Of a stretch of 64,000 nucleotides of DNA, positions 8,774-19,970 are shown in pieces (position 1 is the stretch's first letter; every line of letters begins with the position of its first letter). Made by a program: the position numbers and the translations under genes. This DNA comes from Pseudomonas palleroniana (lineage in GTDB: Bacteria > Pseudomonadota > Gammaproteobacteria > Pseudomonadales > Pseudomonadaceae), in NCBI RefSeq assembly GCF_003031675.1, contig NZ_PYWX01000012.1, positions 1 to 64,000 on the forward strand, read 5' to 3'. The notes under the pieces are model-generated. The model made no database searches. It saw only the letters and a program-made list of their open reading frames with translations, and had not been told where the DNA came from.

Positions 8774-9550
8774 ATGAAGAAACGCGCGCTCATCACAGCC
8801 TTGACCTTGGGTTTGATCGCCTCCAGCCATCTGCTGGCCGCCGAGAAAACCCTGCGCATCGGCATTGAAGCGGCCTATCCACCGTTCGCTTCCAAGACCC
8901 AGGAAGGCAAGATCGTCGGGTTCGACTACGACATCGGCAACGCGTTATGCGCGCAGATGCAAGCCAAGTGCGTGTGGGTAGAGGGTGAGTTCGACGGGCT
9001 GATTCCTTCCCTCAAGGTGAAGAAAATCGACATGGCCTTGTCGTCCATGACCATCAACGAAGACCGCAGGAAGTCGGTGGATTTCACCCACAAGTATTAC
9101 TTCACCGGCTCGCGGCTGGTGATGAAGGAGGGGGCGGTGGTGGACGATCAGTACGCCAGCCTCAAGGGCAAGACCGTCGGCGTGCAACGCGCCACGACCA
9201 CCGACCGCTATGCCACCGAGGTGTTCGAACCCCAAGGGATCAACGTCAAGCGCTACAGCAACAATGAAGAGATCTACATGGACCTGGCCGCAGGCCGCCT
9301 GGATGCGATTTTCGCCGACACCATCCCCCTCAGCGACTTCCTGTCGATGCCGCGTGGCAAGGGCTATGCCTTTGTCGGCCCGGAGCTCAAGGACCCCAAG
9401 TACGTGGGCGAGGGCGCCGGTATCGCGGTGCGCAAGGGCAACACGGCGTTGGTCAGTGAGCTGAACGCCGCGATTGACGGCATCCGCGCGAACGGCGAGT
9501 ACCAGAAGATTTCCCAGCAGTACTTCAAGTCCGACATCTACGGCGATTGA
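8774..9550 (+). CDS. Periplasmic lysine/arginine/ornithine-binding protein
   Basis: A 258-residue class II solute-binding protein of the ArgT/HisJ family. It has a signal peptide ([22 protein letters not shown]), then [15 protein letters not shown] and the [11 protein letters not shown] element typical of polar and basic amino acid binders. The DALSSMT-type segment appears here as DMALSSMTI. No permease or ATPase follows, so it must share an ABC core encoded elsewhere. It is divergent from the dauBAR operon and fits the arrangement known in P. aeruginosa, where a binding protein neighbours dauBAR. Confidence 0.87.
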   Translation: MKKRALITALTLGLIASSHLLAAEKTLRIGIEAAYPPFASKTQEGKIVGFDYDIGNALCAQMQAKCVWVEGEFDGLIPSLKVKKIDMALSSMTINEDRRKSVDFTHKYYFTGSRLVMKEGAVVDDQYASLKGKTVGVQRATTTDRYATEVFEPQGINVKRYSNNEEIYMDLAAGRLDAIFADTIPLSDFLSMPRGKGYAFVGPELKDPKYVGEGAGIAVRKGNTALVSELNAAIDGIRANGEYQKISQQYFKSDIYGD

Positions 9551-9566
9551 TAACCCCTGTCCTAAC

Positions 9567-9771
9567 TGTAGTGAGCGGGCTTGCCCTAATGTCTGTCAGT
9601 TAAGCGATAGAGCAGACGATGGATAACCTGTGGGAGGGGGCTTGCTCCCGATAGCGGTGTGTCAGGTTCAGAAACCGTGACTGACACACCGCTATCGGGA
9701 GCAAGCCCCCTCCCACCGTGACAGCGTTAAGCCTTAACTGACTGGCATCAGGCCAAGCCCGCTCACTACAA
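9567..9771. repeat. Nested REP palindromes
   Basis: The outer arms TGTAGTGAGCGGGCTTG (9567) and complement (ending 9771) belong to one REP family. Inside them a further pairing CTGTCAGTTAAG/CTTAACTGAC encloses a complete pair of the second family (GTGGGAGGGGGCTTGC arms, 9630-9716). The whole forms a roughly 200-bp imperfect hairpin. The right outer arm overlaps the end of dauR and includes its stop codon. Confidence 0.85.
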
Positions 9772-10391
9772 CTTCAGTTCTTTCAGGTGTTTGTAGACGG
9801 TCGCCCGGCCCATGCCCAGCACATTGGCCACGTAGTTGGAGGCGCTCTTGCCCTTGAATGCGCCCTCGGCATGCAGCGCCAGTACCAGTTCGCGTTTGTG
9901 GTCACGGGTCAGCAGGTTCAGGCTCAGTTGGCGTTCACGCATCCAGGCGTGCAGGAACGTGTTGATGCGTTCCTGCCAGTCATCGCGAAACAGCGAGTCC
10001 GGCTGGGGGATCAGCTTGCTGGGCGACAGGAACAGGTCCAGCGCCGCCTTGGCGTTTTCGAACAGTGAAATATTCAGGTTGATGCACAGTACCGCGAGGC
10101 GATGGCCCTGGTGGTCGTGCAACACGGTACTCAGGCTACGAATTTTCTGACCGTCCCAATTGAGCTTTTCGTAAGGGCCGATATTCACTTCGCTGACGTC
10201 ATCGCTGAGCATGTCCTCCAGCGAGGAGTCATCGCCAATGGCCCGTTTCGACAGGTTATTGGCGATGTAGTCGACGGTTTGCGTGCGCAAGTCATGCAGC
10301 ACCACTTCCGCATGGGGAAAGAACAACGTGGCGATCGCATCGGCGATCGCACGGAAGTTCTGCATGACCTTGTCGTGTTCAGCGGTGTTCA

Positions 10392-10392
<1 letters not shown>
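9766..10392 (-). CDS. dauR: D-arginine utilisation repressor, YheO/PAS family
   Basis: A 208-residue regulator with an N-terminal YheO-like PAS domain (LFFPHAEVVLHDLRT) and a C-terminal helix-turn-helix (NYVANVLGMGRATVYKHLKEL). The ATG at 10392 overlaps the dauA stop codon by one base (TGATG), so translation is coupled. In P. aeruginosa the homologous DauR represses dauBAR and responds to 2-ketoarginine. The same role is inferred here from gene order. Its last codons and stop lie in the arm of a REP palindrome. Confidence 0.88.
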
Positions 10393-11546
<1,154 letters not shown>

Positions 11547-12494
11547 TCAGCGCTGGATCTGGTAGAGGGCATTGGCCAGTGCCACGTCTTCCAGGCCCAG
11601 CCCGATGGAGCGGAAAAAAACGTGGCGATCGTAGTCCGGACGCTGTGCCCTGTCGCTGAGCAACTCGGGCAGGTCGCCGACCACGGCGCGTTTATCCCAG
11701 CCGTGCCGCTCGGCAGCAATCAGCATTTCGCCGGCCGCGTCCGGCGTGGTCTGGCGATAGTCGCAGAATACGTGCATGGCGTTCAGGCACTGGGGCGGTA
11801 CTTCATGGGCACGGGGGGCGTTGGTGCTGATGGAGGTGATCAGCGCCGGTTTACTCAGGTGCGAGGGATCGATCACCGGACCGGCCGACGAGGTGCACAG
11901 CAGGATAACGTCGGCGTCTTGCAGGGCCTCGTCGCAGGATCGGGCCAGACTCAGGCGCGGGTCCAGCGCCTTGAGCTGCGCGAGGGTTTCAACGCCGGCA
12001 CTGCCAAGGCTTGGCGAATACAGGCGGATACTTTGCCAGCCGCGCAGGTGCTGCACGTAGTGCAGGTGCGCCTGGGCGACCTTGCCGCTGCCGATAATCG
12101 CCAGGCGTCGGGCTGCCACGGGCGCCAGGGCATCCACGGCCAGTGCTGTCGTGGCGGCGGTGCGGGCGGTGGTCAGTTCTGCCGCGTCGCACAGCAGCAG
12201 CGGCTGCCCGGTGTGCATCGACATCAGCAATGTCCAAGCCGTCACCAATGGCCCTTGCTCGCGCACGATATACGGCGAAGTCTTGACGCCGTACACCTCT
12301 TCGGCGGCCAGCACGCCCAGGTAATTGATGAAGTCACCCGCGCCGTGCGGGAACTCTACCCACTGTTGCGCGGGCTGCACCGCTTGCCCGGCGGCCAGCT
12401 CGCGAAACAGCTGGTGCAGGATGTGCGGCACATCGACTTGTGCGAGCAGTTCACGAGCCTGGCCCTGGTTGATCACGAGAGGCGTGCTGGACAT
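11547..12494 (-). CDS. dauB: Anabolic L-arginine dehydrogenase (ornithine cyclodeaminase/mu-crystallin family)
   Basis: A 315-residue NAD(P)-dependent enzyme. The Rossmann motif is IIGSGKVAQAHL near residue 130, and the family region YGVKTSPY replaces the usual substrate-site lysine segment. As first gene of dauBAR it would convert 2-ketoarginine plus ammonia to L-arginine, completing racemisation with DauA. The ATG at 12494 follows GGAG at proper distance. A shared operator-like motif lies 24-41 bases upstream. Confidence 0.9.
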   Translation of the reverse strand: MSSTPLVINQGQARELLAQVDVPHILHQLFRELAAGQAVQPAQQWVEFPHGAGDFINYLGVLAAEEVYGVKTSPYIVREQGPLVTAWTLLMSMHTGQPLLLCDAAELTTARTAATTALAVDALAPVAARRLAIIGSGKVAQAHLHYVQHLRGWQSIRLYSPSLGSAGVETLAQLKALDPRLSLARSCDEALQDADVILLCTSSAGPVIDPSHLSKPALITSISTNAPRAHEVPPQCLNAMHVFCDYRQTTPDAAGEMLIAAERHGWDKRAVVGDLPELLSDRAQRPDYDRHVFFRSIGLGLEDVALANALYQIQR

Positions 12495-12517
12495 GGATAT
12501 CTCCGCATAAACTATTT

Positions 12518-12535
12518 TGTCCATTATGGACTTTT
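12518..12535 (-). promoter_or_regulatory. Operator-like motif before dauB
   Basis: On the minus strand it reads AAAAGTCCATAATGGACA. GTCCAT and ATGGAC form a perfect 6-bp dyad around one base. It matches the motif at 8683 before the amino acid binding protein. Confidence 0.6.
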
Positions 12536-12578
12536 AGTTATGCCTGGCAATATCCGCACGAAAAAAGCGTTGCGAACG

Positions 12579-13925
12579 TTACGTCGCCAGCCACACCGTG
12601 ACACACAACCCCCGCTGCTGCGCCTCATCGGTAAACCCCAGTTGCACCCGCGCCCCGGTGCGCTCGGCAATCGCCTTGACGATCGACAGGCCCAACCCGG
12701 AGCCGGCCTCCTCAGTGCCCAGGCTGCGATAGAACGGGTCGAACACCCGTGCTTGTTCTTCCACGGTGATACCGGGCCCCGAATCCTTGATTTGCAACTG
12801 GACCGCGCCAGGCATCGCCACCACCGACAGGTCGATCCGTCCGCCCGAGGGGGTATAGCGGATGGCGTTATCGACCAGGTTTTTCACCAAGGTGAACAGA
12901 TCCATCGGGTTGAACATCACCGGCACGTCCACGGCGCTGTCGACACCGATATCGATCTGCTTGGCCTCGGCCAATGGCAGTAGATCCTCCAGCACCTGCC
13001 GATACACGTCATGCACGGACAGTTGGGTGGGCGCCCGATCCGCCGCCGATTGCGCCGCTGCCAGGCTCAGCAGTTGGTCGATCAGTTTGCGGCCACGCTC
13101 GATGCCCCGGGACAACGGCAAGAACCGTTCGCGGGTGATCGGCGACATGTCGGTGGCGGCCAGTCGGTCGGCCTGCAGCGACAGGGCGGTCATGGGTGAG
13201 CGCAGTTCATGGGCGGCATCGGCGACAAAGCGGCGCTGGCTGTCCATGGACTGTGCGACACGGCCCAGCAGACGGTTGATCGCCACCACGAACGGGCGCA
13301 CTTCGGTCGGTAGATGCTGCTCATCAATCGGGTGCAATGCCTGCTCGGCACGCTGGTCGATCTCCGCTGCCAGTACCCCGATCGGGCGGAACAGCTTGCG
13401 CACCAGGTCGCCGACTACCAACAACAGCACTGGAAACAAAATCAGAAACGGCAGCAGACTGCGCCATGCGCTTTCGCGGGCATCCTTGTCGCGGGCATCC
13501 TGCTCCTGGGCCACGGCAATGCGTTCGCCTTTGGAGGTGGTGCGCACCAGCACACGGAAGGCTTCGCCGGCCACCTCGACCGTGGACAGGCCATCGGTGA
13601 GCGTGGTGGGAAAGGGCAGGGGCAGCGCCTCATCGGTGGTGCCTGTCGAATGCCGGCTGTCACCCAGGTACTGGATGATCACCCGGGACTCTTCGTCATC
13701 CCCCTCTATGGCCTTGCCTTGCGGGTAGTTCAGGCTCATCTGCTGACGATCGAACAGCATGGCGACCTGGCGCAGGGTATCGTCCTGTTGTTCGTGGGCT
13801 TCTTCAAAAGCGGAGACGAAGGCAAACACACTGGCCACCAGCGCCACCAACAGAATCGCCAGGGACAGGGTCACCGATAACCGCAGTTGAACCGACTCAC
13901 TCAAACGTTTTTTGAAACCATCCAT
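12579..13925 (-). CDS. Sensor histidine kinase (QseC/PmrB-like)
   Basis: A 448-residue membrane kinase. A first membrane span at residues 17-39 is followed by a periplasmic sensor of about 115 residues, a second span at 155-172, HAMP, then the H-box with His239 (VADAAHELRSPM), the N-box NLVDNAIRYTP and G-boxes DSGPGI and GSGLGLSIV. It overlaps the response regulator gene by 25 bases, so the pair is translated together. The signal is unknown; lipid A or cation stress is common for this subgroup. Confidence 0.9.
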   Translation of the reverse strand: MDGFKKRLSESVQLRLSVTLSLAILLVALVASVFAFVSAFEEAHEQQDDTLRQVAMLFDRQQMSLNYPQGKAIEGDDEESRVIIQYLGDSRHSTGTTDEALPLPFPTTLTDGLSTVEVAGEAFRVLVRTTSKGERIAVAQEQDARDKDARESAWRSLLPFLILFPVLLLVVGDLVRKLFRPIGVLAAEIDQRAEQALHPIDEQHLPTEVRPFVVAINRLLGRVAQSMDSQRRFVADAAHELRSPMTALSLQADRLAATDMSPITRERFLPLSRGIERGRKLIDQLLSLAAAQSAADRAPTQLSVHDVYRQVLEDLLPLAEAKQIDIGVDSAVDVPVMFNPMDLFTLVKNLVDNAIRYTPSGGRIDLSVVAMPGAVQLQIKDSGPGITVEEQARVFDPFYRSLGTEEAGSGLGLSIVKAIAERTGARVQLGFTDEAQQRGLCVTVWLAT

Positions 13926-14566
13926 CCCATGCCCCTGACGTTCTTGATCACGTGAGTGCCTAACTTGCGCCGCAAGGCGTGAATAAAGAACTCGATGGCG
14001 TTGCTTTCCACCTCGTTGCCCCAGCCATACAGGCGATCTTCCAGTTCACTGCGCGAGAGGATCGCTCCCGGGCGGATCAACAAGGCTTGCAACAGCGCGA
14101 ACTCGCGGCTGGAGAGTGCCACGCCAGGTTGTTCCGCGCTGCTGGCTTCTTTGGAGAGCAGGTCCAGCGAGACCACCCCGTTGCTGAGCAAGGATGAGGC
14201 GCTGCCGCCTTTACGGCGCAGCACGGCGCGCATGCGGGCCAGCAGTTCGGGCATGTCGAAGGGCTTGAGCAGGTAGTCGTCGGCACCGCCGTCGAGCCCC
14301 CGCAGGCGGTCGTCGAGGCTGTCGCGGGCGGTGATGATCAGCAGCGGCACCGGGTTGTTGCGGCTGCGAAGGGTCTCCAGCACTTGCAAGCCATCCTTGC
14401 CGGGCAGGCCCAGGTCCAACAGCACCAGGTCATAGGGATGGGTGTCCAGGGCGGCCAGGGCCGTGACACCATTGTTGACCCAGTCGGCGGCATAGCTCGC
14501 ATCGCTGAGCGCGCGCTGGATGGCATCGCCAATCATCGGGTCGTCCTCGACCAGCAGTATCCGCAT
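13901..14566 (-). CDS. OmpR/QseB-type response regulator
   Basis: A 221-residue regulator. The acidic pair Glu7-Asp8-Asp9, phospho-acceptor Asp51 and Lys in LLKPF form the receiver, and the C-terminal winged helix ends in RRKLGTHVIKNVRGMGW. The start at 14566 (MRILLVEDD) is preferred over a frame start four codons earlier. An intrinsic terminator 15 bases upstream isolates the pair from the lipoprotein gene. Confidence 0.92.
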   Translation of the reverse strand: MRILLVEDDPMIGDAIQRALSDASYAADWVNNGVTALAALDTHPYDLVLLDLGLPGKDGLQVLETLRSRNNPVPLLIITARDSLDDRLRGLDGGADDYLLKPFDMPELLARMRAVLRRKGGSASSLLSNGVVSLDLLSKEASSAEQPGVALSSREFALLQALLIRPGAILSRSELEDRLYGWGNEVESNAIEFFIHALRRKLGTHVIKNVRGMGWMVSKNV

Positions 14567-14580
14567 GTTTCTCTCCACGC

Positions 14581-14609
14581 AAAAAAAACGCGGCGAAAGG
14601 ATCGCCGCG
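14581..14609 (-). terminator. Intrinsic terminator of the lipoprotein transcript
   Basis: On the minus strand an 8-bp GC-rich stem (CGCGGCGA with complement, 5-base loop) is followed by eight T residues. It lies between the lipoprotein stop and the response regulator start. Confidence 0.9.
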
Positions 14610-14639
14610 TGTGTATTGAAGCACCTGTGCCGAACCGCG

Positions 14640-15068
14640 TCAGCCTTTCATCGAGTCGAAGGTCTTGAGCAGGTCATCCATCGAGGCCTTGCAGGTGGCC
14701 TGGTTCGGGTTGCCGTCACGCAAGTCCGAAAGGGCACGGTCGATGGCTTTGTCCAGCACATGCCAGTCGTTCGCGGCCCGTGGCTTGATGCCGGCTTCGG
14801 CGGCGTCCCAACTGGTTTCCAGGTCCTTGATACGGGCCTTGGCGCCGGGCAGGTCATTCTTGGCGACCAGTGCGGACACATCTGCCGCGATGCTGCGGAA
14901 TTCGGACAGGTCACCCAGTTTCGAGGCGTGGGCCTGGCTGCTGGTCGGGTTGGCGTCGGCGGCGTCCTTGGGCTTGTCGGCTGGTTTCGAGCAGCCCGTG
15001 GCCAGGGTCAGCATAAAGATGGCCGAGGCGATGGCGACGCGGCGAAGCAGGTTTTGAGCGATGCGCAT
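14640..15068 (-). CDS. Small lipoprotein of unknown function
   Basis: A 142-residue protein with a lipoprotein signal peptide whose lipobox reads LATGC (cysteine near residue 26). A Pro/Ala-rich linker follows and then a helical domain ([19 protein letters not shown]). It should be anchored in the outer membrane or periplasmic face of the inner membrane. AAGGA precedes the 15068 start. It follows the COG4705 gene by 23 bases and a strong terminator closes the pair. I do not recognise the family. Confidence 0.8.
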   Translation of the reverse strand: MRIAQNLLRRVAIASAIFMLTLATGCSKPADKPKDAADANPTSSQAHASKLGDLSEFRSIAADVSALVAKNDLPGAKARIKDLETSWDAAEAGIKPRAANDWHVLDKAIDRALSDLRDGNPNQATCKASMDDLLKTFDSMKG

Positions 15069-15091
15069 GAGGATTTCCTTGATAGCAGAGA

Positions 15092-15856
15092 TTATTGAGT
15101 GATGGCTTTGCGGTTGCCGACGCTGATTTGCGCGACCGCCACCAGCAGTACGATGACGCAGAGGAACAGCGCGCTGGTCCAACTGGCGCCCATGCCCAGG
15201 CCGCCGTAGGTCTTGGCTTGGGTGAGCAGGTCGCCGAGGGAGGCGCCGAACGGCCGAGTGAGGATGTAGGCGACCCAGAAGGTCAGCACGCTGTTGACGC
15301 CCAGGCGCCAGGCCACTAGGGCAATCGCGATCAGACCGGCGAAGATCACTGCACCGAGGGTGAAGCCCAGGCCCAGCGCTTCGGTGGCGAGGTCCCCGGC
15401 GGCGGTGCCCAGGGCGAAGGTGCACAGCACCGTGGTCCAATAGAACCACTCACGCCGTGGTGTCACGATGTCGCGGATCGACAGGCTGCGTTCGGTGCGG
15501 AACCAGACGATGAAGTTGAGGGTGAGCAATACCGAAAAAATCGCCGTGCTGGTGTACAGGCTCACGTCGAGCTTATCGGTAAGGATATCGGTGATCTGTG
15601 TGCCGACGATGCTTACCAGCACCACGGTCAGCCAGTAGATCCAAGGCGTGTAGGCTTTGGTGCGCATCTGGCAGAACAACGCCACCGCCAGCAGCGCGGC
15701 CATGCCGATGCTGGTCCAGCCGGCGCCGAAACCGGCATTGACGGCGAGGTAATCCGCGCCGGTTTCGCCCACGGTGGTGGACAAGATCTTGATCACCCAG
15801 AATGACAGCGTCACCTCGGGTACTTTGTTCAGCCAGCGGGCTGCTGTGACATTCAT
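15092..15856 (-). CDS. COG4705-type integral membrane protein
   Basis: A 254-residue protein with about eight hydrophobic spans. It contains internally repeated motifs, [14 protein letters not shown] near residue 24 and a second copy [14 protein letters not shown] near 150, typical of the COG4705 membrane-anchored protein family. AAGGAG lies upstream of the start. It probably forms a transcript with the lipoprotein and lies next to a two-component system that may regulate it. Its activity is not known to me. Confidence 0.75.
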   Translation of the reverse strand: MNVTAARWLNKVPEVTLSFWVIKILSTTVGETGADYLAVNAGFGAGWTSIGMAALLAVALFCQMRTKAYTPWIYWLTVVLVSIVGTQITDILTDKLDVSLYTSTAIFSVLLTLNFIVWFRTERSLSIRDIVTPRREWFYWTTVLCTFALGTAAGDLATEALGLGFTLGAVIFAGLIAIALVAWRLGVNSVLTFWVAYILTRPFGASLGDLLTQAKTYGGLGMGASWTSALFLCVIVLLVAVAQISVGNRKAITQ

Positions 15857-15915
15857 GGGTTAGTTCTCCTTGACTGCGCTGTGGTTGGCGCAGGGGAGAA
15901 GGTAAGCCCCGAAAC

Positions 15916-16983
15916 TTAGCTGAGACTGAGCGCCGCGTCTTTTTTCAGGATATGCGCCATGCCGATCGTGGTGAGGTGCACCTCAGTGCCGGTCGGCGGC
16001 GCCTGCAAGCCCGAACTGCGCACCAGGATCGCCTGGCCCGGTTCGTCCTCATCGGGGTGCAATACCACGGTCAGGGTGCAGGTATTACCGCCGAATTCGC
16101 GCTCGGTCACCACGCCACGGCAACCGGCATCACCGCTGGTGCTCAACTGCAGCTGCTCCGGGCGCAGCATGATCCGTGTGGTGTCGTGCAGGGACGGGTT
16201 GTCGACCGGTACGCGCCCCAGGCCGCAATGCGCCCAGCCGCCTTCGACCCTGGCGGGCAGCACCACCGCTTCACCGAGGAACAACGCGGTTTGCTCATCG
16301 ACCGGGTATTGGTACAGGTCCATCGGGTGGCCCGATTGCACCAGGCGGCCCTGGCGCATCACCGCCAGTTGGTCGGCAAATGACAGCGCCTCACTTTGGT
16401 CGTGGGTCACCAGAATGGTGGTGATGCCGGCGTCGCTCAGAAGGCGTGCAACCATCTTGCGCATGGCCGAGCGCAAGCCGGTGTCCAGTGCCGAAAACGG
16501 CTCGTCCAGCAGCATCAGCCGTGGCTGTTGCGCCAATGCACGGGCCAGGGCGACACGCTGCTGCTGGCCGCCGGACAACTCGTGGGGCCAGCGCCGGGCC
16601 ATGTTGGCGTCCAGGGCCACGCTGTCCATCAGCTCGGCGATGCGGGTGTCGCGGGCCTCACCTTTGGTCGCCAGGCCGAAGCCGATGTTGTCGGCCACGG
16701 TCATGTGCGGGAACAGCGCGCCGTCTTGCGGCACGTAGCCGATCTGGCGCTGGTGCGCCGGTACGGCGTGGGTGGCGTCCACCAGGGTCTGGCCGTTGAG
16801 GGTCAGGCGGCCGGTGTCGGGGAATTCAAAGCCTGCGATCATGCGCAGCAAGGTGGTCTTGCCGGAGCCGGACGGCCCGACGATCACTGTGCGGCTGCCC
16901 GTGGGCACCGACAGGCTGACGTCCGCCAGGGCACGCTGGGTGCCGAAGGTCTTGCAGAGGGCGTGGAGTTCGAGGGCGTTCAT
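15916..16983 (-). CDS. Ferric iron ABC transporter ATP-binding protein (FbpC-like)
   Basis: A 355-residue ATPase. Walker A GPSGSGKT is at residues 36-43, the signature is [15 protein letters not shown] and Walker B is [12 protein letters not shown], with a C-terminal TOBE-like regulatory domain from about residue 240. ATG overlaps the permease stop region by four bases. With the permease and binding protein upstream it forms an iron(III) or related importer. Confidence 0.88.
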   Translation of the reverse strand: MNALELHALCKTFGTQRALADVSLSVPTGSRTVIVGPSGSGKTTLLRMIAGFEFPDTGRLTLNGQTLVDATHAVPAHQRQIGYVPQDGALFPHMTVADNIGFGLATKGEARDTRIAELMDSVALDANMARRWPHELSGGQQQRVALARALAQQPRLMLLDEPFSALDTGLRSAMRKMVARLLSDAGITTILVTHDQSEALSFADQLAVMRQGRLVQSGHPMDLYQYPVDEQTALFLGEAVVLPARVEGGWAHCGLGRVPVDNPSLHDTTRIMLRPEQLQLSTSGDAGCRGVVTEREFGGNTCTLTVVLHPDEDEPGQAILVRSSGLQAPPTGTEVHLTTIGMAHILKKDAALSLS

Positions 16984-18572
16984 CGGCCTGCCGTGCGTTT
17001 GGATTGGTGGTAGAGAAGGCCGGTCAACGGCAGTGAGAGCAGGATCATGATCAGCGCATAGGGCGCCGCGGCGGCGTAATCGATTTCGCTGGTCATTGCC
17101 CAGAACCCGGTGGCCAGGGTGCGCGTTCCGTTGGGGGCCAACAACAGCGTCGCCGTCAGTTCATTGGTGATCGCCAGGAACACCAACGCGGCCCCCGCAG
17201 CGGCGGCGGGGGCGGCCAGGCGCATGGTGATCAGCCACAACGCGCGGCCCGGCGAACGGCCGAGGCTGCGTGCCATGTTTTCCAGCTCTACCGGCGCCTG
17301 GGCGATACCGGCGCGCAGACTCACCAGCGCCCGTGGCAGGAACATCAGCAAGTAGGCGAGCAGCACGGTGATCGTGGTCTGGTAGATCGGTCGGGCGAAG
17401 TGGATGGTCACCGTGACCAGGGCCAGCGCGACGACGATACCCGGCAGCGAGCTGGTGATGTAATTGCAGCCCTCCAGCATGCGCTGCAAGCGCCCCGGCG
17501 CACGGATCGACAGCCACGCGATCGGTACCGCCGCGCACGTGGTCAACAGCGCCCCGGCAATCCCCAGCAGCACGGTCTGTTCCAGTGCCGGCAACAGTTC
17601 GCCGAGCTGCCAGACCTCGCTGCCTCCGGCGATCAGCCATTTGCCCAGGGTGACCAGCGGAACGCCCAGGGCCAGTGCGCAGGTGGCAACTTGCAAGGCC
17701 AGGGCGAGCAGGGTGGTGGTCGCGCCCAGTGTGACGGTGCGCTGTTCACGGGCGCTGCCGGAACCGACCCGCGCATAGCGCGCATGCCCGCGTGCGGCGG
17801 ATTCGACGGTCAGCATCGCCAGGCAGCACAACGCCAACACCGCAGCCAGCATGTTCGCCGCCGGGCCGTTAAAGGTGGATTTGAACTGATCGAAAATGGC
17901 CGTGGTGAAGGTGTCGAAGCGGATCATCGCGTACAGGCCATATTCGGCCAGCAAGTGCAGGCCCACCAGCAGCGCGCCGCCGCAGATCGCCAGGCGCAGT
18001 TGTGGCAGCACCACCCGCCAGAACACCGCCCAGGGCTTGAGACCCATGGATTCGGCCACGTCTTCGATGGCCGGGTCAAGCCGGCGCAACGTCGCCGCCA
18101 CCGGCAAGTACAAAAACGGGAAGTAGGCAATCACCGACACCAGCACGCCCGCCGGCAAGCCGTGGATCGACGGCACCAGGCTGACCCAGGCGTAACTGTG
18201 CACAAACGCCGGCACCGCCAGCGGCGCCACGGCCAACAACGACCAGGCGCGCCGCCCCGGCAGGTTGCTGCGCTCGGTCAGCCATGCCAGCGCAATGCCC
18301 AGCGCCATGCACAACGGCAAGGTGAACAGCACCAGCAATACGGTGTTGAGCAACAGTTCGCCCACACGCGGGCGCCACACCAGCGCTTCGATCTGCGCCC
18401 AGCCAATTTGCCACGACACGCCGATCACAAACGCGATCGGCAGCAGGGCCAGCAGCGAAACCAGTACCGACAAACTGGTGACCCACGTGCCGCCACGGCT
18501 TTTGAACAGGCCGTGGAAGCGTTTGCGCGGCGACGCGTGGGCGATGCCGGTCAGGGAAGGTTCAGGCAACAA
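16980..18572 (-). CDS. Ferric iron ABC transporter permease (FbpB-like)
   Basis: A 530-residue fused double permease with about twelve membrane spans. Two copies of the EAA-type loop are visible: [20 protein letters not shown] in the first half and [19 protein letters not shown] in the second. Such fused permeases are typical of FbpB/SfuB. It begins directly after the binding-protein stop codon with no gap and is followed by the ATPase with a 4-base overlap. Confidence 0.88.
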   Translation of the reverse strand: MLPEPSLTGIAHASPRKRFHGLFKSRGGTWVTSLSVLVSLLALLPIAFVIGVSWQIGWAQIEALVWRPRVGELLLNTVLLVLFTLPLCMALGIALAWLTERSNLPGRRAWSLLAVAPLAVPAFVHSYAWVSLVPSIHGLPAGVLVSVIAYFPFLYLPVAATLRRLDPAIEDVAESMGLKPWAVFWRVVLPQLRLAICGGALLVGLHLLAEYGLYAMIRFDTFTTAIFDQFKSTFNGPAANMLAAVLALCCLAMLTVESAARGHARYARVGSGSAREQRTVTLGATTTLLALALQVATCALALGVPLVTLGKWLIAGGSEVWQLGELLPALEQTVLLGIAGALLTTCAAVPIAWLSIRAPGRLQRMLEGCNYITSSLPGIVVALALVTVTIHFARPIYQTTITVLLAYLLMFLPRALVSLRAGIAQAPVELENMARSLGRSPGRALWLITMRLAAPAAAAGAALVFLAITNELTATLLLAPNGTRTLATGFWAMTSEIDYAAAAPYALIMILLSLPLTGLLYHQSKRTAGR

Positions 18573-19589
18573 TCAGAGCAGTCCGGCCTGGGTCATCAGC
18601 TCGACCGCTTTTTTGCTGTTGAGCTTGGACGCGTCGACCTTCGGTGCATCCAATTGCGCCAGCGGGGTCAGCTTGGGGTTGGACTGGGCGTTCAGGCCCA
18701 CCGCGTATTCGAACGAGTTGCCGTCCTTGAGAATCGCCTGGCCGTCTTTGCCGGTGATCCACTTCAGGAAGGCTTGGGCCTGTTCTTTATGTTTGCTGGA
18801 GGCCAAGACGCCGCCACCGGAGATGCTCACGAACGCGCCCGGATCCTGATGCTTGAAGTAGTGCAGCTGGGTGTTCTTGCTGTTTTCGCCGGTCTTGGAC
18901 TGATCGACGAAGCTGTAATAGTGATAGATCACGCCGCTGTCGACCTGGCCTGCGTTGACGGCTTTGAGCACGGCGCTGTTGCCACGGTAGATGCTCGCGT
19001 TGGCCTTCATTGCCTTGAGCCAGTCGAGGGTGGCGGCTTCGCCCTTGAGTTCCAGCACGGCGGCGACGATGGCCTGGAAGTCGGCACCGGCCGGCGAGGC
19101 GGCCCAACGGCCTTTCCAGCTTGGCGAGGCCAGGTCCATCAGCGATTTGGGCAGGTCGGCGTCTTTCAGTTTGCTCGGGTTGTACACAAACACCGTGGAG
19201 CGTGCGGCAATGCCCAGCCATTTGCCGTGAGCCGGACGGTAGGCAGGATCAACCTGTTCCAAGGTGGCGGGTGCGACCGGCGCGAACAGGCCGGCGTTGT
19301 CCACCAGGACCATGGCCGGGGAGTTTTCGGTGAGGAACACATCCGCCGGGGAGGCGGCGCCTTCCTGCACGATCTGGTTGCCCATCTCCGTGTCATCGCC
19401 ATTGCGGATCGTCACCGGAATCCCGGTTTCCTGGGTGAAGCCTTCGACCCAGGCCTTGGTGAGGCTTTCGTGCTGGGCGTTGTACACCACCAGGCCGACC
19501 GGTTCACTGGCGGCGTACACGTGCCCGGCGCTGACCAAGGCAGTGGCGAGCAGGGCTTTTTTGACGAACGAGGGAAGGCGGCTGGTCAT
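18573..19589 (-). CDS. Ferric iron periplasmic-binding protein (FbpA-like)
   Basis: A 338-residue extracellular solute-binding protein with signal peptide (cleavage likely after VYA, residue 26). The strand VVYNAQHES and the tyrosine cluster YHYY at 222-225 match the iron-coordinating tyrosine pair of FbpA/FutA proteins. It is the first gene of the fbp operon, and a candidate Fur box lies about 65 bases upstream. Phosphonate or thiamine binding by related proteins is less likely given the tyrosine pair. Confidence 0.87.
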   Translation of the reverse strand: MTSRLPSFVKKALLATALVSAGHVYAASEPVGLVVYNAQHESLTKAWVEGFTQETGIPVTIRNGDDTEMGNQIVQEGAASPADVFLTENSPAMVLVDNAGLFAPVAPATLEQVDPAYRPAHGKWLGIAARSTVFVYNPSKLKDADLPKSLMDLASPSWKGRWAASPAGADFQAIVAAVLELKGEAATLDWLKAMKANASIYRGNSAVLKAVNAGQVDSGVIYHYYSFVDQSKTGENSKNTQLHYFKHQDPGAFVSISGGGVLASSKHKEQAQAFLKWITGKDGQAILKDGNSFEYAVGLNAQSNPKLTPLAQLDAPKVDASKLNSKKAVELMTQAGLL

Positions 19590-19653
19590 GCGGTGAAAGC
19601 TCCGGGTTTTTATGGCTGCACGGGAGATCCGCGAGTGGTGTTCGAGATTAAAC

Positions 19654-19672
19654 CAATAGGAATCATTTGCAT
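19654..19672 (-). promoter_or_regulatory. Candidate Fur box upstream of fbpA
   Basis: On the minus strand it reads ATGCAAATGATTCCTATTG, with the AATGATT core of Pseudomonas Fur sites. It is imperfect, so it needs support from a footprint or motif score. Confidence 0.5.
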
Positions 19673-19815
19673 ATTGAAGCGCGGCGAATGTAGGGCCGGG
19701 AATGAGAAAAAAACGTCAAAAAAACGTGATAAATATCGTCGGGCGCAGCGCTCAAAACCAATGAGGGAGGGTAGTCTCATTCCCGTCCGTCAAGAATATC
19801 CGCCCCAACCCGGCC

Positions 19816-19951
19816 TTGTAGTGAGCGGGCTTGCCCCGCGCTGGGTGGCGCAGCCGCCCCAAACCCAGGCACCTCGGTCTTTCTGAAACACCACGGCGTT
19901 CTTATTGGGGCGGCTTCGCCACCCAGCGCGGGGCAAGCCCGCTCACTACAA
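19816..19951. repeat. Large REPIN-like inverted repeat, 45-bp arms
   Basis: The arms 19816-19860 and 19907-19951 are complementary over 45 bases with one mismatch. They begin TTGTAGTGAGCGGGCTTGCC and enclose a 46-base core. The outer sequence is the same REP family as the outer arms at 9567/9771. Confidence 0.9.
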
Positions 19952-19970
19952 TGCGGGTTTCCACAGGGGG

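Larger units (their letters stand above)
19590..19970. other. Intergenic region upstream of fbpA
   Basis: A 381-bp gap. It holds the candidate Fur box near the fbpA end, an A-rich stretch around 19710, and a large REP-type palindrome (19816-19951) behind the kinase gene. I see no convincing small gene. Confidence 0.6.

Noticed and set aside
17400..19886. 828-codon plus-strand open frame
   Set aside because: Gln/Arg/His-rich shadow of the fbp permease and binding protein genes.
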